DNA from: Nitrospirota bacterium
Lineage (GTDB): Bacteria > Nitrospirota > Leptospirillia > Leptospirillales > Leptospirillaceae
Direction of reading: 5' to 3'
DNA: 64,000 bases
Assembly: GCA_027314645.1 (NCBI GenBank)
Contig: DAHVAL010000004.1
Coordinates: 33,746-97,745, forward strand
Shown here: positions 29,044 through 38,800 of the stretch, piece by piece
Numbering within the stretch: position 1 is the stretch's first letter
Layout: each line of letters opens with the position of its first letter
Translations under genes and position numbers: made by a program
Notes under the pieces: generated by a model
Told to the model about the DNA's origin: nothing
The model's database searches: none
What the model saw: only the letters and a program-made list of their open reading frames with translations

Positions 29044-29934
29044 TTAATGGAAAAATTCCGGCACCGGCAGTACGGACCAGAATCCAACCGGCGGTTGCTC
29101 GATGGACTCCCACAAGTGATTGACTTGAGAAGATACCATTTTATCCAGAAACCCTTTTTCATGAAAGGTCCGGATGACAGGGGGTCCACTGATATGCGCC
29201 AATTTCGTTGCTGTATCGAGTGCATCTTGATAGTCTCCCAACTGATCCACCAAATGATTGGATATTGCGGAGGCTCCGGTAAAGACCCTGCCGTCGGCCA
29301 GGGGTTTCAAATCCGCGGGGGACATATGACGCCCTTTCGCGACGTCTTGAATAAACTGCTGATGCATTTCATTCAAGATGGCCTGAAGATAGGCCTTTTC
29401 TTCAGGTGTCATGGGGCGGAAAGGGGATCCGGCATCCTTCAATGCCCCACTTTTCATCACCTCACTCGAAATGCCGATCTTTTTTAAAAGATCTTGGAAC
29501 TCCGCCAATTCCATGATGACACCAATGCTTCCCGTGAGGGACCCCGGACTGGCCATGATCCGGTCACAGGCGGACGCAATATAATACGCTCCGGACGCCC
29601 CAACGGTCCCAATGGAGGCGATGACGGGCTTTCCTTTTTTCCGGGCTTTCAACACCTCTTCATAAATATCCTGCGATGGGACAACCGCCCCGCCGGGACT
29701 ATTGATCCGGATCACAAGGGCTTTTATCCGGGGATCCCTGACCAGTTCCCGGATTTGCCGGATCGGTTTTTTGGACGAAATGATGACCCCCGAAATGCGG
29801 ACCACCCCGATCTCGGCCCCTCCCACCAATGGAACAGACCGACTAAAAAATGCCGCCCCTCGTCCCAGGACCAAGATGGCCGCAAAAACAACCAGGATGA
29901 CAAAACCCGCCCGTAACATTTTTCGAACCATCAT
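29044..29934 (-). CDS. sppA: Signal peptide peptidase SppA
   Basis: This membrane-bound Ser protease degrades cleaved signal peptides. A single N-terminal membrane helix is followed by one S49 domain (about 300 aa, the short SppA form). IRINSPGGAVVPSQDIYEEV forms the oxyanion region, GTVGASGAYYIASACDRI carries the catalytic Ser, and GSLTGSIGVI follows. The start is not certain: ATG 29934 or 29931 places the helix at the N-terminus. It is next to the HU/IHF and ffh genes. Confidence 0.92.
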   Translation of the reverse strand: MMVRKMLRAGFVILVVFAAILVLGRGAAFFSRSVPLVGGAEIGVVRISGVIISSKKPIRQIRELVRDPRIKALVIRINSPGGAVVPSQDIYEEVLKARKKGKPVIASIGTVGASGAYYIASACDRIMASPGSLTGSIGVIMELAEFQDLLKKIGISSEVMKSGALKDAGSPFRPMTPEEKAYLQAILNEMHQQFIQDVAKGRHMSPADLKPLADGRVFTGASAISNHLVDQLGDYQDALDTATKLAHISGPPVIRTFHEKGFLDKMVSSQVNHLWESIEQPPVGFWSVLPVPEFFH

Positions 29935-30004
29935 GCCATCACCCACGTTGCATTCATAAGCACTGCAAAAACAAAGAGAAGGGAATCCCCTTCTCCACAA
30001 CGCA

Positions 30005-30044
30005 ATGGAGCCCCTCAGCGCTTATCACCGCGAAGGGGCTCCAT
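30005..30044 (-). terminator. Strong hairpin after rpsA
   Basis: ATGGAGCCCCT (30005-30015) and AGGGGCTCCAT (30034-30044) form a perfect 11-bp stem with an 18-nt loop, 13 nt after the rpsA stop. No T-run follows on the minus strand, so it could be a partial terminator or a 3'-end protector of the abundant rpsA message. Confidence 0.5.
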
Positions 30045-30057
30045 AAAGTGCCTCAGC

Positions 30058-31698
30058 TCACTCGGTTGCCGCCTCTTCGACGCCTTTCACGGAGAGTCCA
30101 ATTTTCCGTTCAGCCTTATCGATCTTGACGACCCTCACCGTGACCTCGGAGTCGACCGGAAACATCTGGTCGAGACGCTCTCCCGACGGCAGATCCACCT
30201 CACTCACGTGAACAAGTCCTTCCACACCATCCTCGATCTCGACAAAAAATCCGAAATCCATCACCTTGGTAACCTTGCCCCTCATGACGCGGCCCACAGG
30301 AAATCGTTCCGGAATTTCCGATTCCCAAGGATCCGGAGTCATTTGCTTATACCCCAAGGAAAGCCGTTGGCGTTCTTTTTCAATTTTAAGGACGATGGCT
30401 TCAACCTTCTGCCCTTTTTTGAACACCTCTGAAGGATGACGCACATGGCGCGTCCAAGAAAGATCTGAAATATGGATCAGGCCATCGATTCCTTCCTCCA
30501 GACCGACAAATACGCCGAAGTCGGTGAGACTTTTGACCTTCCCGGAAACAATGGTCCCGATCGGGTATTTTTCTTCGACGACATCCCAAGGATTGGGGCC
30601 AAGCTGTTTCAACCCAAGAGAGATCTTTCTGTTCTTCTCATCGATTTTCAAAACCTTGGCTTCAACCATATCGCCAACGTTCATGATCTTGCCAGGATGC
30701 TTCACCTCATGATTCCAGCTCATTTCTGTGATGTGCATCAGGCCTTCGACTCCAGGCTCGATCTCAAGAAATGCCCCGTAATCCGTGATTGAGACGACCT
30801 TGGCTGTGACCTTGGAACCTTCCGGATAGCGCTCGGCAACGGTGGTCCAGGGATCGCTTTTGAGTTGCTTGAGTCCCAAGGAAACACGACCGGTTTCCTT
30901 GTCGTGCTTCAAGACCATCACGTTGATTTTGTCACCAACCGCCATGAGATTCTGGGGACTCGAAACGCGGCCCCAGGACATGTCGGTGATATGCAGAAGA
31001 CCATCGACGCCGCCAAGATCTATGAAGGCTCCGTAGTCCGTGATATTTTTAACAATTCCCTCAAGAACTTCGCCCTCTTTGAGCGACTCCATGGTCAGCT
31101 TCTTTCGGCGGTCGCGCCATTCTTCAAGGAGAACACGGCGGGACACAATGATATTCCCACGCTTCTTGTTCATCTTGATAATGCGAACCTGAATGGTCTG
31201 CCCCACCAGACGATCCATATCCCGGACAGGACGCAGATCGATCTGTGAGCCGGGGAGAAAGGCCTTGAGTCCAATATCGACCGTCATGCCTCCCTTGATC
31301 CGGCTGACCACCTTCCCTTCAAGGACCTCGCCCTTTTCCGACAGTTCCTCGAGGGAATCCCAGACCTTCATCCGGTCTGCCTTTTCCTTGGAGAGGATCA
31401 AATTCCCTTGAGGATCTTCCCGCTCCTCAAGGTAAACGCTGATCTTGTCTCCCACCTTGAGGGTGCCGATCTCTTCTTCGGAAAACTCCATCTTGGCGAT
31501 ATGGCCTTCGGATTTGTATCCGATATCGACCACCACCTCGGTCGGATAGACCGCAATGACGGTTCCATCGACCACCGCGCCCTCCTCGAAATTCCGGAGG
31601 GTTTCGGAGTACAGCTGATCCATTTGGTCGCGACCAAGATTCTCATCTTGATCGGAGACGACCTCATCTGAAAGATTGTTTTGGTTTGAAAGTAACAT
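30058..31698 (-). CDS. rpsA: 30S ribosomal protein S1
   Basis: S1 binds mRNA leaders and helps initiation on weakly structured sites. Six S1 motifs are visible, starting VDGTVIAVYPTEVVVDIG, VLEGKVVSRIKGGMTVDIG, LEGIVKNITDYGAFIDLG, TAKVVSITDYGAFLEIE, SGKVKSLTDFGVFVGLE and RGKVTKVMDFGFFVEIE. I chose ATG 31698 with AGGAGG upstream, giving 546 aa, the usual six-domain size. A hairpin follows the stop. Confidence 0.97.
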   Translation of the reverse strand: MLLSNQNNLSDEVVSDQDENLGRDQMDQLYSETLRNFEEGAVVDGTVIAVYPTEVVVDIGYKSEGHIAKMEFSEEEIGTLKVGDKISVYLEEREDPQGNLILSKEKADRMKVWDSLEELSEKGEVLEGKVVSRIKGGMTVDIGLKAFLPGSQIDLRPVRDMDRLVGQTIQVRIIKMNKKRGNIIVSRRVLLEEWRDRRKKLTMESLKEGEVLEGIVKNITDYGAFIDLGGVDGLLHITDMSWGRVSSPQNLMAVGDKINVMVLKHDKETGRVSLGLKQLKSDPWTTVAERYPEGSKVTAKVVSITDYGAFLEIEPGVEGLMHITEMSWNHEVKHPGKIMNVGDMVEAKVLKIDEKNRKISLGLKQLGPNPWDVVEEKYPIGTIVSGKVKSLTDFGVFVGLEEGIDGLIHISDLSWTRHVRHPSEVFKKGQKVEAIVLKIEKERQRLSLGYKQMTPDPWESEIPERFPVGRVMRGKVTKVMDFGFFVEIEDGVEGLVHVSEVDLPSGERLDQMFPVDSEVTVRVVKIDKAERKIGLSVKGVEEAATE

Positions 31699-31815
31699 GC
31701 GCGTAAATCCTCCTCTGACCATTCCCGCTTTTCTACGGTACGGAATCTTATCATTCTAATCACAAAAAAGAGGAAAATAAAGCCCTAATCCCATCATATT
31801 CATCTTTTGGCCCCT

Positions 31816-32517
31816 TCAAGGGGTCAAAGGGGGATTTTGGGATTTCTGTCGGGCCTTGTGACCGGCTCCCAGATGATGAAGGAGGGCCGTCACGGCACGA
31901 CGTAACCGTGGGGAAGGATTCCTCGCAAGGGCCTCTTCAAAATTTTTCTTCGCCTCTTTTGCCATCCCGAGACGATCATGGACGATTCCCAGATAAGTGA
32001 GCACCAAAGGGTTATTTGGATGTCTGTCATGAGCCTCGTGGAGATAGATGTGCGCCTCCCTGTCATGATGGAAGTCGATCTCAATTTTTCCCATCAAGGT
32101 TCTGAAACCAACCGGCCACTCCTCCTGCTCCACGAGGATCCTCGCCACGCGAAGGGCTTCCTCCTCATGGCCGTTTTTAAGCTCGACCCTTGCCAGGTTC
32201 AGCAAGATTTCCGAATTACCCGGGGCAATCCTGTGGGCTTTTTCCAGGAGCTTAAGGGCGGCCTTTTCATGACCGAGTCTTGATTGAACAACAGCAAGAT
32301 TGTTCATGAGGTCCGCATTTTCGGGAGAGAGGGACAACCCGCGAAGGTCAAGCTCCCGGGCACGCACCAGGTCCCCCTGCACGAACGCCTTGTGGGCCTC
32401 CACATCCAGGAAGTTCGGGCTGGAGGTGTCCGATGCGGTTTCGCAGGAGGAACAGAGGAGCAAGAATAAAGCCATTGCCATGAGTCCCGGGCGCCGAAAC
32501 GTTTTTCCCTCTTTCAT
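31816..32517 (-). CDS. TPR-repeat lipoprotein
   Basis: A signal with lipobox LLLCSSC predicts lipidation at Cys25. The rest is made of about four or five tetratricopeptide repeats (NADLMNNLAVVQSRLGHEKAALKLLEKAHRIAP; NSEILLNLARVELKNGHEEEALRVARIL; NPLVLTYLGIVHDRLGMAKEAKKNFEEALARNP). It is probably an envelope scaffold protein; PilW/PilF pilotins have this plan, but no pilus genes lie nearby. It is upstream of rpsA on the same strand and divergent from the methyltransferase gene. Confidence 0.75.
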   Translation of the reverse strand: MKEGKTFRRPGLMAMALFLLLCSSCETASDTSSPNFLDVEAHKAFVQGDLVRARELDLRGLSLSPENADLMNNLAVVQSRLGHEKAALKLLEKAHRIAPGNSEILLNLARVELKNGHEEEALRVARILVEQEEWPVGFRTLMGKIEIDFHHDREAHIYLHEAHDRHPNNPLVLTYLGIVHDRLGMAKEAKKNFEEALARNPSPRLRRAVTALLHHLGAGHKARQKSQNPPLTP

Positions 32518-32621
32518 CCAATGTGCCTTCTTGTTAACATGCCACCAGGTTCAGGGCGGCAAAACTATCCAACGATCGGGGAACTTTGCCCATTCCCCTT
32601 CCACGCCCCCTTGGGAGTTCC

Positions 32622-33371
32622 ATGGACCCACCACAGAAAAATTTTTTAGGGGAACGGATCTATCGGCTCAGGGTGGGGATCCTGCTTGTTTTTTTTCTCC
32701 TTGCCATGATCGCCAATGGCCGGCACCCCCATCCATTGTGGGCCGCCATCCTGGCGAAATGCATCGGAGCACGGGAGAGCGGCATCACTCCCTTTCTGCG
32801 CCATGTGACACTCCTTGTCCCCCTCGGACTTTACACCCTGGCCTTGTTGCTCAGGCTGTCCGCTTCCTCATCCTTGGGGGGGCGGACCATCTGGGCAAAA
32901 TCCCCCGTGACCGACGTCCTGACCCAGGAGGGGCTGTTTGCCCACATTCGCCACCCTCTTTATGCCGGATCGGCCGGAATGATTGTCTCACTTTCGTTGA
33001 TGTCCTCCCCTCAAGGGGCCGCCATCCTTGTTGGCGGGGGGCTTCCGTTTCTTGCGTTCCTGGCACGGTTTGAGGAAAAAATCCTTCTCGCGAGATTTCC
33101 GGAATATTCCGAATATAAAACACGGGTTCCGGCCTTTATTCCGACAAAGTTTGAAATAAAGAAGGGGTGGAACGCCCTTTTCGCCCCTCTACACCAAAGG
33201 CTCGGAAAGTCACTGCGCTCCGAGGCTTTCAATGTGGCCCTTCTCGCAGGGTTCGGAGCCTTTTGGGCCTCCCCCACCCTCCCTCTTTTCTGGATCTCAT
33301 TTTCCCTCGGATTAGCCCTTGCCTTTACCGCCCCTTTTTGGGCTCCTGAAAGAAATGAGGCCTCTTCATGA
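32622..33371 (+). CDS. Isoprenylcysteine methyltransferase-like (ICMT/PEMT) membrane methyltransferase
   Basis: The signature GLFAHIRHPLYAGSAG near residue 110, followed by FEEKILLARFPEYSEYKTRVPAFIP, is the SAM-binding C-terminal motif of the ICMT/PEMT group of membrane methyltransferases. Several hydrophobic helices precede it and a further two-helix tail follows. The substrate is unknown; bacterial members act on small molecules or lipids. I chose ATG 32622 with GGAG upstream. It overlaps the next gene by 4 nt (ATGA). Confidence 0.75.
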   Translation: MDPPQKNFLGERIYRLRVGILLVFFLLAMIANGRHPHPLWAAILAKCIGARESGITPFLRHVTLLVPLGLYTLALLLRLSASSSLGGRTIWAKSPVTDVLTQEGLFAHIRHPLYAGSAGMIVSLSLMSSPQGAAILVGGGLPFLAFLARFEEKILLARFPEYSEYKTRVPAFIPTKFEIKKGWNALFAPLHQRLGKSLRSEAFNVALLAGFGAFWASPTLPLFWISFSLGLALAFTAPFWAPERNEASS

Positions 33372-34159
33372 CTCCATTCATCACCTTTACCTCGGATTTC
33401 GGGCAAAAAGACGTCTATGTCGCCTGCGTCAAAGCCGTCATCCTTTCGCGTCTACCCAACGCCGTCATCCTCGATGTCTCCCACGAGATCGCTCCTTTCC
33501 GGCCTCTCTTCGCTCTTCCTCCCCTGATCGAGATCCTCGAAGTCACTCCTCCCCATAGCATTCATCTCGTCATCGTCGACCCTGGGGTCGGAAGCGACCG
33601 GCGGGCGCTTGTGGGGGTGTCACCAACCCATCAATTCGTCTTTCCCGACAACGGACTTCCCTCCACGCTTCTCCGATGGGTGGGCGACATGCGCTTCTTC
33701 CATCTCGACGACCCTCGGATATTTGGAGGGTTCGCATCCCCCACCTTTCAGGGGAGGGATCTGTTCGCCCCCGCCGTTGCCGAGCTCGGAAAAGGAAGAC
33801 GCCCGGAAGAGATGGGCCGAGAGGTTCCCAGTTCCTCCTTGTTTCAGTCTCCTTCGGGGAGACTCAATGAATCGGAGGAATATTTGGTCTGGAACATCGA
33901 CCGTTTTGGGAATGTTCTTCTGGGATTCAGGGCCATTCGCCCTCCCGAAGAAGTCGCGGTCGAATGGAACGGTTTTTTGATCCCCTATGTCCGCCGGTAT
34001 CAGGAGGTTCCGATCGGCCACCTTGGGGTATTATTCAACAGTTCAAGGTGGCTCGAAATTTTTTGCAGGGAAGGAAGCGCCTCTGAACAAACGGGTCTTC
34101 AAATCGGGACTTTTCTCAAAATCCGCATCCGGGGAGGCACGGGCCAAACCTTGACCTGA
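33368..34159 (+). CDS. SAM hydrolase / S-adenosyl-L-methionine hydroxide adenosyltransferase (DUF62)
   Basis: Family members split SAM to adenosine and methionine using water. Diagnostic parts are FITFTSDFGQKDVYVACVKAVIL at the N-terminus, VIVDPGVGSDRRAL, FPDNGLPSTLL, and TFQGRDLFAPAVAELGKG, then the C-terminal NIDRFGNVLL. The Asp and Arg/His positions used by hydroxide-forming enzymes appear kept, unlike halogenating fluorinases. It is 263 aa. Translation is coupled to the methyltransferase upstream through ATGA. Confidence 0.87.
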   Translation: MTPFITFTSDFGQKDVYVACVKAVILSRLPNAVILDVSHEIAPFRPLFALPPLIEILEVTPPHSIHLVIVDPGVGSDRRALVGVSPTHQFVFPDNGLPSTLLRWVGDMRFFHLDDPRIFGGFASPTFQGRDLFAPAVAELGKGRRPEEMGREVPSSSLFQSPSGRLNESEEYLVWNIDRFGNVLLGFRAIRPPEEVAVEWNGFLIPYVRRYQEVPIGHLGVLFNSSRWLEIFCREGSASEQTGLQIGTFLKIRIRGGTGQTLT

Positions 34160-34180
34160 CCGGCCTTCCAAAAAGTGTTC

Positions 34181-34561
34181 CTACTGGTCCTTGCGAAGTT
34201 TGTATGGGAAGTTGTCGTAATAATATTCAGGGGGGACGCTTCGGAGAAGGTCCGGGATCTGGGTCACATCAACCTTCATCCACGGTCCTTTCAGATCCTC
34301 TGACCGATACCAGTAATCCTGATAGAACTGATAATACGCTCCATCCCGATAGTACAACGGCCGGCTTGAGGTCAAGAAAATATACAGGTTGGTATGAGGC
34401 AGCAGGACCGGTGTTGATCGGCCTTCGAACTGAATGGGCGTTGGCTGGTCTCCTTCGTCCATAAGAGCGGGGGTGTTTTCAGGCGTATTGCCTCCTCCCG
34501 AACAACCGGCAAGCAGAGACACCGCGCAGATCATAACCAGAGCGGTGATCATTCCCTTGAC
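34181..34561 (-). CDS. Small lipoprotein of unknown function
   Basis: GTG 34561 has a strong GGAGGA site and begins a signal with lipobox SLLAGC, so lipidation is expected at Cys20. The mature part ends with an aromatic-rich repeat-like region (PLYYRDGAYYQFYQDYWYRSEDLKGPW), a pattern seen in small exported proteins of unknown role. Total 126 aa. An ATG at 34600 is also in frame but lacks a site. It converges with the SAM hydrolase gene. Confidence 0.65.
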   Translation of the reverse strand, partial: VKGMITALVMICAVSLLAGCSGGGNTPENTPALMDEGDQPTPIQFEGRSTPVLLPHTNLYIFLTSSRPLYYRDGAYYQFYQDYWYRSEDLKGPWMKVDVTQIPDLLRSVPPEYYYDNFPYKLRKDQ

Positions 34562-34592
34562 AGGATCTCCTCCCCTGCTTAGAATTTTATTC

Positions 34593-34718
34593 GTGAGCAT
34601 ACCCTCTCCTTCAAATAAGAAACCTGTTCTCTTGGTTGCGGGATTGATCGCCCTGCTTCTTCTCGGGCTCTATCTTGCCTCCCAGGAGCTTCCCGCATTC
34701 AAACCTCTCGGTCCTTAG
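34593..34718 (+). CDS. Possible 41-aa single-pass membrane protein
   Basis: A GTG at 34593 opens a frame with a basic NKK, then a strongly hydrophobic helix (PVLLVAGLIALLLLGLYLA) and a short polar tail, ending at TAG 34716-34718. It overlaps the fur stop by 3-4 nt in convergent orientation and starts 32 nt from the divergent lipoprotein start. The composition looks like a real small membrane protein, but no ribosome site is evident. Confidence 0.35.
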   Translation: MSIPSPSNKKPVLLVAGLIALLLLGLYLASQELPAFKPLGP

Positions 34719-35176
34719 ACTCCCTGTGTCTTGGATTTCTGCCTTTCCAAGCCAATCCGACATTTGGCACAGAGCCCTTCGATTTCAAATCGATGAATGG
34801 TGTCCGAATACCCTTCCTTCTTCACCAACTCCTCGACCTCTTCCTGGATGGGACAGAGGTCGATGTGCCGAACCTCTCCGCAACGCCGGCATATGAGGTG
34901 ATGATGATGCCCCGTCATGCCGACGATATACCCGTCCTCCGCAGATTCCCGGTGAACTTTTTCTAATACCCCCAACCGAACGTAAAGGTCGATCGCCCGA
35001 AACAAGGTGGCGCGTCCTATATCAGGGTGCGAACGGGTCAACGTTTTTTGAAGATCTACCACGGAAAAAATTCCCGTGAAATTTGAAAGGACCTCCAGGA
35101 TTGCCTTTCTTTGAGGGGTGAGACGCACGCCATACCGCTCGACGGTCCGTCTCATCTCATCAATGGAATACACCAA
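34715..35176 (-). CDS. Fur family transcriptional regulator
   Basis: This is a metal-dependent repressor of the Fur/Zur/PerR group. An N-terminal winged helix (LTPQRKAILEVL; SHPDIGRATLFRAIDLYVRLGVLEKV) is followed by four His (90-93) in TGHHHHLICRRCGEV and by two structural zinc pairs, CxxC 96-99 and 136-139. The metal it senses cannot be chosen from sequence alone. The start is GTG 35176; ATG 35158 is possible. It is 153 aa, near two lipoproteins and an RND pump, but no clear Fur box was seen. Confidence 0.9.
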   Translation of the reverse strand: MVYSIDEMRRTVERYGVRLTPQRKAILEVLSNFTGIFSVVDLQKTLTRSHPDIGRATLFRAIDLYVRLGVLEKVHRESAEDGYIVGMTGHHHHLICRRCGEVRHIDLCPIQEEVEELVKKEGYSDTIHRFEIEGLCAKCRIGLERQKSKTQGV

Positions 35177-35219
35177 AGGAAAATCCTTTCGGGAAAATGC
35201 CCCCGGGAGGGCTTAAAAT

Positions 35220-35843
35220 CTATTCGACAACCAGAAACGAAAAAACCTTTAACGGACTCTGGGGATCGAGGACCTTTTGGATGAAATCTCCCACAAAAGT
35301 AAATTCATTCACCACCTTTGGGGTTCCTGGAGCCACGGAAAGGATCAACAGGGGATCGGTGCACCCGTTAATATAGTTCCCGATACCAATCCCCTTCTTG
35401 GAATCAACGGCGACCGGGGAGAGGGTCCGGAGGAACCGGTCAAGGTCGGGATGAAAATAGAATCTCCGGTCAATTCCATTGTTCCAGTCCGTTCCTTTGA
35501 CCTCCACCGACTGAATGTATCCGTTTTCTCTCCCGATAAAGCGCACAAGGACTTTCTTGTAGCGGGAGGGCACCTTGACCACCCGGTTATGTTCACAATG
35601 AATCACAAACGGGTGATCTGAATCGAGCAGGATGCTGTAAGGAAGTTCGTAGGCAAGGGCCTTCTGGTTATAAAACGGGTTGATTGCACGAACGATGATT
35701 CCATTTGGGCTGGCGTCGGGGGTCAATCCAGCCGTACTCAACGTCGGATGCGGTTGATTGTTGGAACACCCCGAAAGAAGCAACAGCAGTCCCGCAATGA
35801 CCCCGGGGAGACCTGATTTTCCGGACACTTTGATGACTCCCAT
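35220..35843 (-). CDS. Lipoprotein of unknown function, coupled to RND pump
   Basis: GAGGAGG 6 nt before ATG 35843, 12 nt after the RND stop, sets the start. The signal ends with lipobox LLLSGC, so lipidation at Cys26. The mature domain (about 180 aa) has no recognised motif; one Cys (NGCTDP) could be exposed. Its position downstream of the RND permease and its lipid anchor would suit an accessory outer-membrane component, but it does not look like a TolC or membrane fusion protein. Confidence 0.6.
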   Translation of the reverse strand: MGVIKVSGKSGLPGVIAGLLLLLSGCSNNQPHPTLSTAGLTPDASPNGIIVRAINPFYNQKALAYELPYSILLDSDHPFVIHCEHNRVVKVPSRYKKVLVRFIGRENGYIQSVEVKGTDWNNGIDRRFYFHPDLDRFLRTLSPVAVDSKKGIGIGNYINGCTDPLLILSVAPGTPKVVNEFTFVGDFIQKVLDPQSPLKVFSFLVVE

Positions 35844-35854
35844 CCAATGCCTCC

Positions 35855-38800
35855 TCATGAAGGATTTTCCTCCTCCCGCCCCATCGGCCTCCGAACCAGA
35901 GAGAGCCGTTCATAAACGACTGGAACTAAAAACAACGTGAAAAACATGGAGGATATGAGCCCCCCGATCACCACAACCGCCATCGACTGGCGAACTTGAC
36001 CTCCTGCCCCCCAACCAACGGCCATAGGAGCCATTCCAAAGACCATGGCGAGAGTTGTCATGGCGATAGGACGAAGTCTGACGGCGGCGGATTCAAGGAC
36101 CGCCTCCCGGACCGATCGCCCTCTCCGAATCAGCGTGTTCGCGTAATCCACCAAGAGAATGGCATTTTTTGTGACGAGGCCAAAGAGGATTATCAATCCT
36201 ATGGCACCCATCATATTGACTGACACTCCGGAAATCCAGAGACCGAGGATCGCACCGACTAAGCTGAATGGAATGGAAATCATGATCACAAAAGGAAGAA
36301 TCAGACTTCCAAACAGGAAGGAAAGGAGACCATAAACGACAAAAATGCCAACTGTCACGGCCATGGCGATCTGTCCTCTGGCATCATTCAACACATCTGA
36401 ATTTCCGGCATAGCGGATCCGGTACGGGGAGACGAGATTTGCCTTTGCCCACTCGTTCACCTTTTTCATCACCTCTCCGAGGGACGTTGATCCATGAAGA
36501 TTGGCGGTGATCGTGATGGAAGGCCTCCGGTCATCCCGGCTCATGCGCTGATCGGCCATTTCACGATCAATCGTGGCGATGGTCGAGAGTGGAAGAATCT
36601 TTCCAGGCCCGATTGGAAAGGGCAAATCGGAGATGGCTGGAAGGGACGCCACATTCAGAGGGTCAACCGACACCACCAGGGATCGCCACCCGTGGGACGT
36701 CTCCACAAGACCTGCCGAATAGCTGGTCGACATCTGAGAAATCCATTGGGCAATCCTTCCTGAGGAAATGCCCCATTCGGGAGGGTTGGAAGGTTTTGGC
36801 CGAACCATGATAATTTTCAGAGAACCGGCCCTCGATGAGTTCACATCCCGCACCCCAGGAATTTTCCTCATCGCCTCCTGAAGCTTTTCCGATAACGATG
36901 CCAGGACCTTGGGGTCTCCTCCCATCAGAAAGCATGCGAAAGGCGTGCTGGCTCCTGTTCCTCCCAGGGGACTGAGGGCATCCACCGATCCCTTGAGTGC
37001 CGGGAATCCCGCCAGTATTGCCCGGGTTTTCTCCATGATCTCGGTGTCCGGTTCCGTTCGTTCGGACCGGTCGGACAAACTCACATAAAGATATCCTTCC
37101 GAAGGCGGAACCCCTTGTGTCCCTCCGACCTGTTGAAACAAGGAACGGACCCCCGGAAGGGCCATAATACGGGAAGCAATGTCGGATGCGGTCCGATCGG
37201 TCCGGGCCAGGCTTGGGGATCCATCGAGGCGAAGATGGACGGTAAACGCATTTTGATCTTCGCCGGGAATCAGATTCCAGCCCAAGGTTTTCCCCATCGC
37301 CAGGGTTCCTCCCAAGAGGAGGAGGCAGCACACGGTCACCAGGACAGGGTGATGGAGGGCGTGTTCAAGCGTATACCTGTAGAAGGACTTTACGGAGCCC
37401 CCCCAACCGCCAGCGAAAGCAAAGAGGTGTCGTTGTTCCTGAGTCCGGCCTTCGGCGCCGAGAACGGTCAACGAAGGGCTGACCGTGAGCGAAATGAGAA
37501 GGGAGGCCAGCACTGCAAAGGAGACCGTCCACCCGAATTCCCTGAAGAACTCGCCCAGGACTCCGTGCATCATTGCCATAGGGGCAAACACAGCCACGAT
37601 CGAAAACGTGGTGGCCAAGACGGCCCGACCGATCTCTCCCACCCCCCGGCGTGCGGCGAGAAGGGGGGACTGGCCCAAACTTCTGTGGCGGTGGATATTC
37701 TCCAGGACAACGATGGCGTCGTCGATCAAAATCCCGACGACGAGCGACAACCCCAGCATCGTGAGGTTATTGAGCGTGAAACGGAAAAAATGAAGAAACG
37801 GAAATGTCAGAAGCACCGAGGCCGGAATTGCGAGTGCGGCAACCCCTGTCTCCCGAAAGTTTCCGAGAAATACCAGGATCACCAGAACCGCAAGCGCGGC
37901 CCCGATCATCAAGGTCTCCAGGAGTTCCTTGTTGTTTTGTCCGATCGGCTTGGACCGATCCATCCGGATCGTCGGATGGAAATCCGACGGTACGGACACG
38001 CTCGGCCCCGTCCCCTTTTCAAGGCCGGTCAGGAGGCTCCTGATCCGGCCGGAAAGCCGGATCATATTCGATCCGGGAACAGGGTAAAGCTTGAGGGCGA
38101 TGGCAGGCTTCCCCTCGAATCGGAATATGGTGGAAGAATTTGCCGGACCTTCGGAAATGCGGGCGATCGAGGAGAGAGGGGCGGTCCTGCCGGAGGGGAG
38201 CAGAACATGGAAAGACTCGAGCCCGGTCTTGGCCAGGGGATTCCCGCGCACACCAAGCGTCAGGCTGGTGTCATTGGAAGAGAGCGCCCCCGCGGGATAT
38301 TCCCGGGATCTCTCCCGAAGTTGAAGAGAGACGGAGTCGGGGGAAAGCCCGAATGCGGCCATTTTTTTGGCGGATAGGTAGACGTGCATCACCACGGGAG
38401 GAGGGGCGACAACATGGACTGACTGAATCCCTCTCACCCGCCGGATCCGAGGCAGGAACTCCCGAAAGACGAATTGCTGGACCTCCTCATCCTTCATGGA
38501 GGAGGTCTTTTCCGGCAGAGGAAGGATGATCCACATCAACGGGGAGCGTGTGAGATCCTTCCTGTGAATTTGGGGGGGCGCGATTCCTTTTGGAAGAATT
38601 CCTGAAAGGCTGTTGACGGCCTTTCTGACATCCCGCTCCGGCTGACCCGAAAGGCTGTCTTCCTTAAAGACAGCGGTAATGACGGCCGCCCCAGGCACAA
38701 CCGTTGAATGGACGTGTTTGATTCCCGGCAAAGACTCCAGGGAACTTTCCACGGGGACGACAATTTTCTCGATGATCCCTTCCGGAGATTCCCCCGGATC

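Noticed and set aside
37115..38377. 420-codon plus-strand frame inside the RND gene
   Set aside because: Antisense shadow of a clear RND permease; the translation is rich in Arg, Gly, Pro and Gln and matches no family.
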